Below, piece after piece: positions 8,260 through 16,402 of a DNA stretch of 64,000 bases (position 1 is its first letter; each line of letters opens with the position of its first letter). The stretch spans positions 1 to 64,000 of the forward strand of contig JAACTB010000012.1 in NCBI GenBank assembly GCA_009993605.1. Direction: 5' to 3'. A program made the translations under genes and the position numbers. The notes beneath the pieces were generated by a model that worked only from the letters and a program-made list of their open reading frames with translations, was not told where the DNA came from and searched no databases. The DNA is from Erythrobacter sp. (lineage in GTDB: Bacteria > Pseudomonadota > Alphaproteobacteria > Sphingomonadales > Sphingomonadaceae).

Positions 8260-8505
8260 ATGTTCACCCAGCTCGCTCCCCCGCTTCCCGTGCATATCAC
8301 CGATCGCGGCCCGGGGCTGGCCTTCGCGGTCATCGATTATGGGATCGAACACAATCTGATCTGGGTGACGGCGCTCGATGCGGGTGGCGAAATCTGGTGC
8401 GCCCCCAACCCCAAGGTCCGGCTCGCCGAGAACTGGACTGCCGGCCGGATCAAAGACCTCCGGGCGGAAGTGGGCGTGCAAGAGCTGTCGGGGGACAGGT
8501 CATGA
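8260..8505 (+). CDS. Small hypothetical protein
   Basis: Protein of 81 residues, soluble, with a compact alternating pattern (VIDYGIEHNLIWVTALDAGGEIWCAPNPKVR read in parts) that suggests a small beta-rich fold. No family recognised. ATG 8260 is used; an in-frame GTG at 8227 would add 11 residues. The stop overlaps the glycosyltransferase start (ATGA at 8502), so it is coupled to that gene. Confidence 0.65.
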   Translation: MFTQLAPPLPVHITDRGPGLAFAVIDYGIEHNLIWVTALDAGGEIWCAPNPKVRLAENWTAGRIKDLRAEVGVQELSGDRS

Positions 8506-9605
8506 CCAAGCCCGCGCTGGCGTTCTTCGCGCATCACCAGGGTCGCGGCCACGCGAACCGCATCATGGCGATCTTGGAGCACGTTCCTGAAGATCGGCCG
8601 GTCATCATCATGACGGCAGCGCCGTCGCAACTCGACGAGCGACCTCGCGATGCGACCATGGTGGAGCTGCCGAACATGATCGGTGCGCCGTCGCGCAGTC
8701 CGGCCCTTCACGATCAACCGACGCCAGAGACCCTGCATTGCGTGCCACTCGGCGTGGAGGAAATGCGCCAGCACATGGGGACGATCGCCCAGACACTGCG
8801 CGAGGCGGATCCGGCGCTGTTCGTCATCGACGTGTCGGCGGAGATCGCCCTCCTGTCGCGCATCATGAGCGTTCCGGCCGTCACCATCAGAATGCATGGC
8901 GACCGCGAGGATATCGGCCACGTTGCAGGATACGAGGCATGCGTCGCCATGCTTGCCCCCTTCGACGAGCGGATCGAGCAGGATAGCTATCCCAAGCGCC
9001 TGCGCGACCGCACGTTCTATACAGGCGGTCTTTGCACCACACGCGCACCGCTGCGCGGAAAGAGCGAGGCCCGTTCGCGGCTGGGCCTTTCGGAGCACGA
9101 GACCGTAACGCTGGTGATCGCCGGCGGCGGCGGTTCGGGCACGCCCTACGCTCCCCTGACCGTGGCCGCGCGTGCGGAGCCCGATACGCGGTGGCTGGTA
9201 GCCGGCCCCGTTCACCGCGAGGGACACGAAACGGATTTCGGCAATCTGCGCGAGCTCGGCTGGATCGACAATCTCACCGATTATCTGTGCGCCGCAGATC
9301 GGGTCATCGCGTCGGCGGGCGACAACACGGTTCACGAGATCGCACGGGCGGGCAAGCCGTTCCTGTGCATTCCCGAATGGCGTTACTTCGACGAGCAGCA
9401 AGCGAAAGCGCGCGAGCTGCAACGCCTCGGGGCCGCCGTCTATCGCGAAACCTGGCCCGCCTCGATCCCCGAATGGCAACGCGCGCTGGCCGAAACCGAT
9501 GCACTCGACACCTCGATTCTTGGCACGCTCCACGACGAGGACGCCGCGCGCAAGGCGGCATATTGGCTCGAAGAGCAGGCGACGCGGCTTTGGGCGGTCA
9601 GCTGA
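8502..9605 (+). CDS. GT-B glycosyltransferase, MurG/GT28-like
   Basis: Protein of 367 residues with a two-lobed GT-B layout. The N-terminal lobe opens with FAHHQGRGHANRI, a glycine/histidine loop like that of MurG-type enzymes. The C-terminal lobe has LVIAGGGGSG and, near residues 270-290, ADRVIASAGDNTVHEIARAGKPFLCIPE, the sugar-nucleotide-binding region. It probably transfers a sugar from a nucleotide donor to an unknown acceptor. It is the last gene of the ATGA-linked operon starting at 6165, so a glycosylated, possibly N-oxygenated product is conceivable (inference). Its 3' end overlaps the convergent GT2 gene by eight bases. Confidence 0.83.
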   Translation: MTKPALAFFAHHQGRGHANRIMAILEHVPEDRPVIIMTAAPSQLDERPRDATMVELPNMIGAPSRSPALHDQPTPETLHCVPLGVEEMRQHMGTIAQTLREADPALFVIDVSAEIALLSRIMSVPAVTIRMHGDREDIGHVAGYEACVAMLAPFDERIEQDSYPKRLRDRTFYTGGLCTTRAPLRGKSEARSRLGLSEHETVTLVIAGGGGSGTPYAPLTVAARAEPDTRWLVAGPVHREGHETDFGNLRELGWIDNLTDYLCAADRVIASAGDNTVHEIARAGKPFLCIPEWRYFDEQQAKARELQRLGAAVYRETWPASIPEWQRALAETDALDTSILGTLHDEDAARKAAYWLEEQATRLWAVS

Positions 9606-10485
9606 ACAGCACCTCGGCCCCCTGCCGCGTGTCCGCGATTTCGCGTTCGGTCGGACGTCGCACGATCTCGAGCTTCTCCTCCGAACGCTTCACCAAACCG
9701 CGTCGTTCGAAATCGTCGAGCCAGTATTCCATGCACCATTCGCCCCAGCGGCTGCGGAACAGGCGCGCATTGCGAATAATCGATTCGAAATGCTGCAAGG
9801 GCGGCTTGTGTACATGATGATGCTGATGGAAGCAGATCGTTCCGCCCAGCCAGTACATGCGCGCGCCGCTGCGTTCCAGGCGCCGTCCGAGGTCGGTTTC
9901 TTCCGCGCCGTAGCCAATGTAATCTTCATCCATTCCGCCCGCAGCACGCCAGATTTTCGCTGACAGGATGAAGGCGAGGCCCCACAATTCTCCGAAATCC
10001 GCAATCGGCAGGAAGGATGTATCGTCCAGCGGTCGTTTGCTCGGATGGCGGACTCCCGTGCTCAGGAGCAGGCGGAAGTCGGGCGAGCCGGTCCTGTCGA
10101 GCCAGTCCGTATCGGTACCGGGAAGGTAACGGACCTCTGGCAAGAAAACGCCATCGGCGTCGAACGCGTCTCCTTCGGCAGCGCGGCGTACGAAATCCGG
10201 ATCGGGAATGCAGTCCACATCGAGGAAGGCGAGCACGTCCCCTGCAGCCATCTCCGCCGCCCGATTACGCGCCGCGGCGAGCGGCATGGGTTCGCCCGGC
10301 ACCTGTACGTAGCGGACTGGGAACATGCCCGTCGTCTCGATCTGTGGTGCATCGTCCTGCATGTAGGCGATCACCAGTTCGTCCGGCGGAAAGGTCTGTG
10401 CTTCAAGGCCCGCGACCAGATGATCGAGGTGCTGCTGCCGACCTCGAACCAGGGTGAGTACCGAAACCGATCGGTAGGTACTCAC
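9598..10485 (-). CDS. Family 2 glycosyltransferase
   Basis: GT-A glycosyltransferase of 295 residues. The N-terminus (VSVLTLVRGR) opens the nucleotide-binding fold; LAAARNRAAEMAAGDVLAFLDVDCIPDPDF carries the DxD motif (FLDVDC) for metal and sugar nucleotide; EDYIGYGAEETDLGRRL is the conserved ED region. I chose the GTG at 10485, which overlaps the stop of the sucrose-phosphate synthase gene (GTGA), so the two genes are co-transcribed and coupled. It may extend or transfer a sugar unit linked to the product of its partner; the acceptor is unknown. Confidence 0.88.
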   Translation of the reverse strand: MSTYRSVSVLTLVRGRQQHLDHLVAGLEAQTFPPDELVIAYMQDDAPQIETTGMFPVRYVQVPGEPMPLAAARNRAAEMAAGDVLAFLDVDCIPDPDFVRRAAEGDAFDADGVFLPEVRYLPGTDTDWLDRTGSPDFRLLLSTGVRHPSKRPLDDTSFLPIADFGELWGLAFILSAKIWRAAGGMDEDYIGYGAEETDLGRRLERSGARMYWLGGTICFHQHHHVHKPPLQHFESIIRNARLFRSRWGEWCMEYWLDDFERRGLVKRSEEKLEIVRRPTEREIADTRQGAEVLFS

Positions 10486-12524
10486 CAGCTGCCTTGCGCC
10501 TGATAGTACCTGACACCTTCCAGCACGCCCGCCGCGTAACAACCCTTGGCGCGATAGGCGTGGGAGAGAGAGGGATCCTGTGCCAGGCCGTCGCTGGCGT
10601 TTCCTACCACGATCGGGAAGGGGCAGGCGCGCAGCATCGTCAGGTCGTTGCCGCTATCGCCTGCAACCACCACGCGCGACTGCGTCAGAGAAAGCTTATC
10701 CGCTACATGACCGACGGCCGGACCCTTGCCTGCGCCGTGGGCAAGAATGTCGAGATAACGCCCGTGGCTGGCGACGACCTCCACTTTCAGGCCCCTTGCG
10801 CGAAAAGCCGCTCGAACGTCGTCCGGATCGCGATCGTCCACGAAGAAGCTCGCCTTGCCGTCATGTTGTTCTAACAGGGCTTGAAGGCGAAGTCGAAGGC
10901 TTGCTGCGACATCTCGCACGCGCTCGTCATCCCAGGCGTTTTCTACACGGCATCGCCATTCACCGTCTTCTACGAACTTGCGTTCGTCGCGATCGTACCA
11001 GTGAATTCGCGTTCCAACGCTGCTGATGATGACATCGGGTGTCGGGACGCCTTCCGCGGCAAGGATCGCCTGTGCGCTGTGAAAACTGCGGCCCGTGGCA
11101 ATGCCAAGTGCGATGTGCCCGGAATGTTCGGCCTGCCAGCTGAGGAATTCATGCAAAGCTTCGCGGTCGCCGAGCAACGTGTTGTCGATGTCGCAGATCA
11201 GGATCCGGTCCCATTTCGGAGCCTCGGGAAGCGGTCCGGTCAATTCCTTCAGCAACCGGTGATATTGTTCGCGATGCGCGCTCCAGTCATAGGCCGCAAT
11301 CGCTTGCCCGCCAGCCGTTGCATAGCGGACCCATTTGCGCCTGTCGGTGACGATGTTCCGGCAGGCGGCAGCAATCGCCAGCGGATCGCGCGGACACACC
11401 AACTCGCCATTGTTGCAGCGCTCCACGATGTCGTTGGGGCCGCCGCTGTCCGTGGCGACCACCGGCAGGCGGGACGCAGCCGCTTCTAGCAGGGTCAGGC
11501 CGAACGGCTCGTTCAGGGCCGGGTTGACGAACACCCCACCACTTTCGCGCGCTACGGCGTAGTAAGCGGGAATGTCCGCAGGATCGTGGTTCTTCGGATA
11601 GGCGACCTTTCCGTAAAGGTCATGGCGGTCGATCGCCTCGATCAGCTCCTGCATGACCTCGCGGCATTCGGTCTCCAGATCGCCGAGCAGCGACCGGCAG
11701 CCGGCCACGATCACGAGGTTCGCGGCCTCCTGCAAGGCCGTGTCGGCGGCATAGGCATCCACCAGCCCCAAGAGGTTTTTCTTCCTGACCGGCCGGGCGA
11801 TGGCGAGCAGTATGGGTTTGGCAGGATCGCGCAGGAATTGCGCCAGATCGCCACGAACCTTTTCGCTCGGCTGCGCGCTCTCGAACCGATGGAGATCGCA
11901 GCCCGGCGGAATGACGCGGATGCGGCCTGCTTCGATCGATCCATAATGCGCATATTGCGCCTCCGCCTCGTCGCGCGAGCTGGCGATGACCGCATCGGCC
12001 ATATCGAGCGATCTTTCCTCGATACCGATGCGTGTCCGCAGGCTGTCGTCCACGCTGCCATTGATCTCGCCCTTCACGGCGCCGAGCGAATGGCCCGTGA
12101 AGATGTAAGGTATGCCAAGCTGCTCCTTCGCATGGCGAGCGAGAATGCCCGCGTCCGCATAATGGGCATGGATGATGTCTGGCAGTCGATCGAGATCGTG
12201 CAGATATTCGATGAAGGCCGCGCACAGCTCTTCGTGCCGTTCGTGCAGGGCTTCCTTCGGCAGATAGGACGGATCGCCGTCATCAAGTCTTACAAGGCTG
12301 ATTTTCCCGCTGGCTTCGGCACATTGCGCCTCGAACCGCATACCAAGCTTCGAATCCTTGAAGCCGCGGGTTACGATGTCGATCCGCTCGATTTCCGGGT
12401 CGCGCGCGCTCGCGCAGGCCAGTTCCAGCAGATAGGTGATATGGCCACCGGTATCGGCGTTGATGCCGTATGGCACGTCCGACAAGGTCAAGCAGCCTTG
12501 CAAGGCAATATGGCAAACAAACAT
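10482..12524 (-). CDS. Bifunctional sucrose-phosphate synthase/sucrose-phosphatase
   Basis: Fusion of 680 residues. Residues 1-440 are a GT4 glycosyltransferase of the sucrose-phosphate synthase type: HIALQGCL, NADTGGHITYLLELA near the start, PPGCDLHRFE in the middle and NEPFGLTLLEAAASRLPVVAT at the donor site. Residues 443-680 are a HAD-IIB phosphatase with DIDNT (nucleophile D445), GIATGRS and GDSGNDLTML. Together they should make sucrose from UDP-glucose and fructose-6-phosphate. Sucrose is a compatible solute in many marine bacteria, so an osmotic role fits the BCCT carrier elsewhere in the window. ATG 12524 is chosen because the family N-terminus starts there. It is divergent from the GT4 gene at 12605. 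Confidence 0.88.
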   Translation of the reverse strand: MFVCHIALQGCLTLSDVPYGINADTGGHITYLLELACASARDPEIERIDIVTRGFKDSKLGMRFEAQCAEASGKISLVRLDDGDPSYLPKEALHERHEELCAAFIEYLHDLDRLPDIIHAHYADAGILARHAKEQLGIPYIFTGHSLGAVKGEINGSVDDSLRTRIGIEERSLDMADAVIASSRDEAEAQYAHYGSIEAGRIRVIPPGCDLHRFESAQPSEKVRGDLAQFLRDPAKPILLAIARPVRKKNLLGLVDAYAADTALQEAANLVIVAGCRSLLGDLETECREVMQELIEAIDRHDLYGKVAYPKNHDPADIPAYYAVARESGGVFVNPALNEPFGLTLLEAAASRLPVVATDSGGPNDIVERCNNGELVCPRDPLAIAAACRNIVTDRRKWVRYATAGGQAIAAYDWSAHREQYHRLLKELTGPLPEAPKWDRILICDIDNTLLGDREALHEFLSWQAEHSGHIALGIATGRSFHSAQAILAAEGVPTPDVIISSVGTRIHWYDRDERKFVEDGEWRCRVENAWDDERVRDVAASLRLRLQALLEQHDGKASFFVDDRDPDDVRAAFRARGLKVEVVASHGRYLDILAHGAGKGPAVGHVADKLSLTQSRVVVAGDSGNDLTMLRACPFPIVVGNASDGLAQDPSLSHAYRAKGCYAAGVLEGVRYYQAQGSW

Positions 12525-12604
12525 CGACGGGCTCCCGGTGTGCGGGTACCGATGCGCAGACGTCCTCCAAGTTCCTGACAAACAAGGTGATAAATGTTGC
12601 TCTC

Positions 12605-13684
12605 ATGCGTATAGCCCATGTCGCACCGGTCATTTACCCCGTCCCGCCGAGCACATACGGGGGTACCGAGCGAGTCATCGCGGATCTCGCCAAGGCGCAG
12701 CTGAGGGACGGGCACGATGTCACTCTGTTCGGTCCGGCAGACTCGGCGCTGCCGAATGTCAGGCCGATCGGGCACTATCGATCCCTCGCCTGGCACGAAC
12801 GACAGGGCGCAGATGCCCCACCGGGTCTGCCTGCGGTTCTGGAAGCGCAGCTATTGCGCGATCTATTGGCGTACGGCGGCGATCACGACGTCATCCATCT
12901 GCACGGTTCTGCCCATGCAAGCGGCGTTGCGGAAACGCTCGGCATCCCGGTTTTTCGCACCATCCACTGGCGCGCCGACGAGGCGGATCACACCGAGCAT
13001 TTCCGGGCCTTCCCGCAGGAACGCATCATCGCGATCTCCCAGTCCCAGGCAGCGGTCGTGCCGGTATCAAACCTTGCCGGCGTGGTGCATCATGGAATCC
13101 CTGCGGATCGGTATTCTGCGGATCAGGGGGCCGGCGGATACTTGGCCTTCCTCGGCCGTATGACCGATCAGAAACGGCCCGACAGGGCGATCGAGCTGGC
13201 GCACGCTACCGGGCGAGAGATCAGGCTCGCAGGGCCAATCGATCCGGGCAATCCCGGCTATTTCGATTCAGTCGTCCGGCCCGCGCTGGACGAGCGCGTG
13301 CGGTATGTCGGCAGCATCGACGATGCGGGCAAACAGGACCTGCTGGGCAACGCGGCGGCACTGGTCTTCCCCATCGACTGGCCCGAACCCTTCGGTCTCG
13401 TCATGATCGAGGCGATGGCTTGCGGCACGCCGGTGATCGCGTGGCGGCAGGGCAGCGTGGCCGAAGTCGTCGAGGACGGAATTACCGGCATCGTCGTCGA
13501 CAGCACGGGCGAGGCAGTCGAAAGGATGGAGGAGGTTCTCAAGCTGGAGCGAACTGCCATCCGCCGTCGTTTCGAACATCGGTTCTCGGACGAAAGGATG
13601 GCGCGCGAGACGCTGGACCTTTATCGCAAGGCCTGTTCGTCCCGGTCTTCGAAGGAATCGAGCGCCAGCGCGCCTTCCCCGTAA
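12605..13684 (+). CDS. Family 4 glycosyltransferase
   Basis: GT-B glycosyltransferase of 359 residues. It opens with MRIAHVAPVIYPVPPSTYGGTERVI (typical GT4 start, TYGGTE loop), has LAFLGRMTDQKRPDRAI at the domain junction and PEPFGLVMIEAMACGTPVIA at the donor site with the EAMACG acidic pair. ATG 12605 was chosen because this start matches the family exactly; the open frame continues upstream without meaning. It is divergent from the sucrose-phosphate synthase with 80 bp between starts, which must hold both promoters. Its 3' end overlaps the convergent Crp/Fnr gene by 64 bases, so antisense effects are possible. Confidence 0.88.
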   Translation: MRIAHVAPVIYPVPPSTYGGTERVIADLAKAQLRDGHDVTLFGPADSALPNVRPIGHYRSLAWHERQGADAPPGLPAVLEAQLLRDLLAYGGDHDVIHLHGSAHASGVAETLGIPVFRTIHWRADEADHTEHFRAFPQERIIAISQSQAAVVPVSNLAGVVHHGIPADRYSADQGAGGYLAFLGRMTDQKRPDRAIELAHATGREIRLAGPIDPGNPGYFDSVVRPALDERVRYVGSIDDAGKQDLLGNAAALVFPIDWPEPFGLVMIEAMACGTPVIAWRQGSVAEVVEDGITGIVVDSTGEAVERMEEVLKLERTAIRRRFEHRFSDERMARETLDLYRKACSSRSSKESSASAPSP

Positions 13685-14415
13685 AGATAATCGCCCTCGA
13701 ACTCGCCGAGGCGTTTCAATTCCGCTTCGTCGAGGATCTCGATCCGGCCTTCGCCGCGCAGTTCCAGAACGCCGCGTTCCTTCAGGACGCGGAAACTGCG
13801 ATTGGCATGCACCGAGGTGATGCCGCAGGCTTCCGCATAATCGCGTTGGAGCAGGGAAACCGGCAAGGTCCGGCCATCATACAGCCCGACGAATTTGTGC
13901 CGTTCGATGATTTCCGAAATGAGGTGGGCGATCCGCCCCTCCGCATTTAGCCTGCCCAGCCGAAAGATCCATTCGCGATGCATGGCCGCATCGAGCAGGG
14001 TCGAAAACCATAGAGCGCGCGCCAGATGTACGGAGCGATCGACCAGATCGGCGATGGCCGAGTGTGGGACTTCCGCCACGTGGACGCGCCCCAGCGCCGC
14101 TGTGTTGTGATCGAGCCGCTTCATGGGGAAGCCGTGCAGATCGACGAAATCGCCTGGAATGTTCAGCCCGACCAACTGCCGGTCGCCATTACGATCGTCG
14201 AGGCTACGCAGCACCACGCCTTCTATGATGTAGTAGGAGTGCTCCACTCGATCGCCGCGCCGGACCAGGGTCTGGCGCGGCTCCAGCCAGAGGGTGCGGC
14301 CGACCGCGTCTTCCAGCCACGCTTTCTCTTTCGCGGCAAGCTCGTGCCGAAGGCGGCCTTTCAGGAACAGTTCAGTGCGCAGAACGAACTCTCTATAGCG
14401 TGTTCGACGGTTCAA
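13621..14415 (-). CDS. Crp/Fnr family transcriptional regulator
   Basis: Regulator of up to 264 residues. The N-terminal cyclic-nucleotide-binding-like barrel spans about 40-140 (QTLVRRGDRVEHSYYIIEGVVLR, then NIPGDFVDLHGF), followed by the dimer helix and a C-terminal winged helix (about 190-250) with RDYAEACGITSVHANRSFRVLKERG as the helix-turn-helix. The N-terminal part has no cluster of cysteines for an FNR iron-sulfur centre, so it is not a classical oxygen sensor. The start is uncertain: TTG 14415 is the first available and has no good ribosome binding site. It overlaps the 3' end of the GT4 gene and probably regulates the sugar cluster. Confidence 0.87.
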   Translation of the reverse strand: MNRRTRYREFVLRTELFLKGRLRHELAAKEKAWLEDAVGRTLWLEPRQTLVRRGDRVEHSYYIIEGVVLRSLDDRNGDRQLVGLNIPGDFVDLHGFPMKRLDHNTAALGRVHVAEVPHSAIADLVDRSVHLARALWFSTLLDAAMHREWIFRLGRLNAEGRIAHLISEIIERHKFVGLYDGRTLPVSLLQRDYAEACGITSVHANRSFRVLKERGVLELRGEGRIEILDEAELKRLGEFEGDYLYGEGALALDSFEDRDEQALR

Positions 14416-14558
14416 CTAGTTTAGCTGGGTTGCGCGTTCAAGCCTGAGCTTTCGCGTTTCCAAGCAAGCCGTTGGGAACTTTCCCACTACCGAGGCCCGC
14501 GCCGCCACCTTCGTCTCTGCGAGGATGAGTCGGTTTCTGAATTGCGCGCATGAGCGCC

Positions 14559-15350
14559 TTAAAAGCCGATCCCGATCCTCAGGCCCAACCGTGCATCGGG
14601 CGCATCGCCCGACACGCCAGCGCGCGCGTCCGCGCCCAGCCGCAGGCGCGGCGAAAGATCCGTTTCGATGCCGAGCCCGATCGTCTGCTGGTTCGCGACA
14701 GCGGCGCTCGCCGCCTCTTCATAGGCGTAGCTGACCGTCACCGAACTCGCATCGCTCACCAGCAGTTGCGTGCCGATATTCCCGGCCAGAGTGTTGCGGA
14801 CGTCGAAACCGTCGGGTTCGCCGACCACGGTATAGGTCGCGGAAGCGAAGGGGATGGCGCGCCCGAACTGGCGCGAGACCTGTCCGGTCACGCCGTAATC
14901 GAACTCGCCCGTGCCGAGCGCCTTTCCGCGCGAGGCGGTGGGCACTTTCACATTCCCCGCGACGAAGGCGTTCAGGCTTCCGATGGGCACCAGATATCCC
15001 GCCTGGACGACGACATCGCCTATCCCGTCGCGAGTGACCTCGCGGCGCTCGGTCGATGGCCGCGCGAGGAGCGGCAGGCCGAGCACGCCGCCATTGCCGA
15101 CGATCAGATCCTCGGGCGCCGTCGTGGAAACGTAAGGCACCGACGCGGTCAGGGAAAACCGCCCGGAGCGGACGGCAAGACCCGCGCTGGCGGCATAGGT
15201 CTCGTATTCCCGATCGTCGATATTGCCGGTGACATAGTCCGCCCCTGCGAGAAGCGAGACCGCCGTTTCGGAGCTGTTGCCATCAGCCTCCTGGGCCATC
15301 GCTTGCGCGCCGGTGAGGAGCACAAGGGCGGTGAAAGTCGCGATGCGCAT
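14559..15350 (-). CDS. Outer-membrane beta-barrel protein
   Basis: Protein of 263 residues with a signal peptide (MRIATFTALVLLTGAQAMAQ) and then alternating polar/hydrophobic strands ending in RLGLRIGIGF, a typical C-terminal sorting strand with terminal F. About ten to twelve strands are plausible. It resembles the outer-membrane 'transporter' family proteins common in sphingomonads; substrate unknown. ATG 15350 is chosen because it gives the signal peptide. The upstream gap to the Ser/Gly/Ala-rich protein is 122 bp, and I do not see the ECF-type promoter element in front of this gene. Confidence 0.8.
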   Translation of the reverse strand: MRIATFTALVLLTGAQAMAQEADGNSSETAVSLLAGADYVTGNIDDREYETYAASAGLAVRSGRFSLTASVPYVSTTAPEDLIVGNGGVLGLPLLARPSTERREVTRDGIGDVVVQAGYLVPIGSLNAFVAGNVKVPTASRGKALGTGEFDYGVTGQVSRQFGRAIPFASATYTVVGEPDGFDVRNTLAGNIGTQLLVSDASSVTVSYAYEEAASAAVANQQTIGLGIETDLSPRLRLGADARAGVSGDAPDARLGLRIGIGF

Positions 15351-15472
15351 GGGGAATCCTCGTGTCTGGCGCGCCGGAAATGTCGCGCGCCGAAGCGTCG
15401 AAATCGGTCGGGTGAGGACCGGGCCGCCCATTCGAGCGGCTCGGTTTCCTAAGAGTCAGTCAGACAGACGGC

Positions 15473-16297
15473 TTATTCGCCGGTAGCGGCGCTTGAGGCA
15501 GACCCTTCCGCCGCGATCAGGACCGAACCACTGCCCGAAAAACTGCCCGAGGGGATGGTTGCGAGGCCGTCCCTGGTCTGGACGACCAGCTGGCGGACTT
15601 CTCCTGTGCGCGTCGCCACGATATCGCGAACCGTCCCGAGCCGCTCGCCCGACGGGAGCTCAACCGGCATTCCCGGAGCGACAGCAAAGGCGCCCTCGCC
15701 CTCGGCCGCGCCGCTGCCTGCAAGGGCGAGCATCCCGCCACCGATCATGCCGCTACCGTTCGCCGCGCCGCTGGCCGCGCCGCTGCCCGCGCTATTGGCC
15801 GAACCGGCGACGTTGCCGATCTGGCCTGCGGTCCCGCTCAGCCGGTCACGCGCGGCGCCGACGGCCGGGGTGGCGACATTGCGAACCGTGGAGGTGGCTC
15901 CTTGAACCGCGCCCGTCACGGCATCGGTCCCGATCAGCTGCGCATTCGCGCTACCCGATCCCGAGGCACTGGCCGAGCCCGCACCGTTGGCCGAAGCATT
16001 GCCCGTCGGGCTGCCGAGAACCTGGCTGGTTGCGCCATCGAGGCTGGTATCGACACTGCGATCGACGGTGACGCTGCCGCTGCGGCGATCGACGGTCTGG
16101 CTGCCGCGGGTCGAGGCTTCACTGCGCAGCGTGCCGCGCGTGCTCGAACGCAGCGTCTCGGTCGAACCGCGCAGGGTCGAATTGACCGAACCGCCGAGCG
16201 TGCCGGTAACCGACTGGCCGACACCGCCGAGAAGCTGCGCGTGGGCAGGTGCGGCGAATAGTGCGAGAGCCGAAGCGGCGAGCAGGAGGCTTTTCAT
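15473..16297 (-). CDS. Secreted Ser/Gly/Ala-rich protein with C-terminal PRC-barrel-like segment
   Basis: Protein of 274 residues. Residues 1-20 are a signal peptide (KSLLLAASALALFAAPAHAQ). The body is low-complexity Ser/Gly/Ala/Thr with short imperfect repeats (SGSGSANAQ, GNASANGAGSAS), likely extended and flexible. The last 70 residues (VELPSGERLGTVRDIVATRTGEVRQLVVQ in parts) resemble a PRC-barrel or QRC-type beta segment. ATG 16297 follows GAAAGGAAAT-type purine-rich sequence. A GGATTAA-15 bp-CGTTT element lies about 57-85 bp upstream (16354-16382) and is shared with the protease and the small secreted protein. Role unknown; a surface or matrix protein is plausible. Confidence 0.78.
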   Translation of the reverse strand: MKSLLLAASALALFAAPAHAQLLGGVGQSVTGTLGGSVNSTLRGSTETLRSSTRGTLRSEASTRGSQTVDRRSGSVTVDRSVDTSLDGATSQVLGSPTGNASANGAGSASASGSGSANAQLIGTDAVTGAVQGATSTVRNVATPAVGAARDRLSGTAGQIGNVAGSANSAGSGAASGAANGSGMIGGGMLALAGSGAAEGEGAFAVAPGMPVELPSGERLGTVRDIVATRTGEVRQLVVQTRDGLATIPSGSFSGSGSVLIAAEGSASSAATGE

Positions 16298-16353
16298 GAT
16301 GATTTCCTTTCGTCTGCGGATGCGAAAACAGGGGGGATGCATCCGCTTGAAAG

Positions 16354-16382
16354 GAAAACGGGTGGGCTGGTGCGATTAATCC
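16354..16382 (-). promoter_or_regulatory. Predicted ECF promoter of the Ser/Gly/Ala-rich protein
   Basis: On the minus strand GGATTAA (16382-16376), a 15-bp spacer and CGTTTTC (16360-16354). The same two boxes with the same spacing precede the genes at 17623 and 19443. The GGA-type upstream box and CGTT-type downstream box are the usual form of ECF sigma promoters, and an ECF sigma gene is 1.3 kb away. Confidence 0.6.
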
Positions 16383-16402
16383 ATCGCTTTCGAAAATTTC
16401 TC

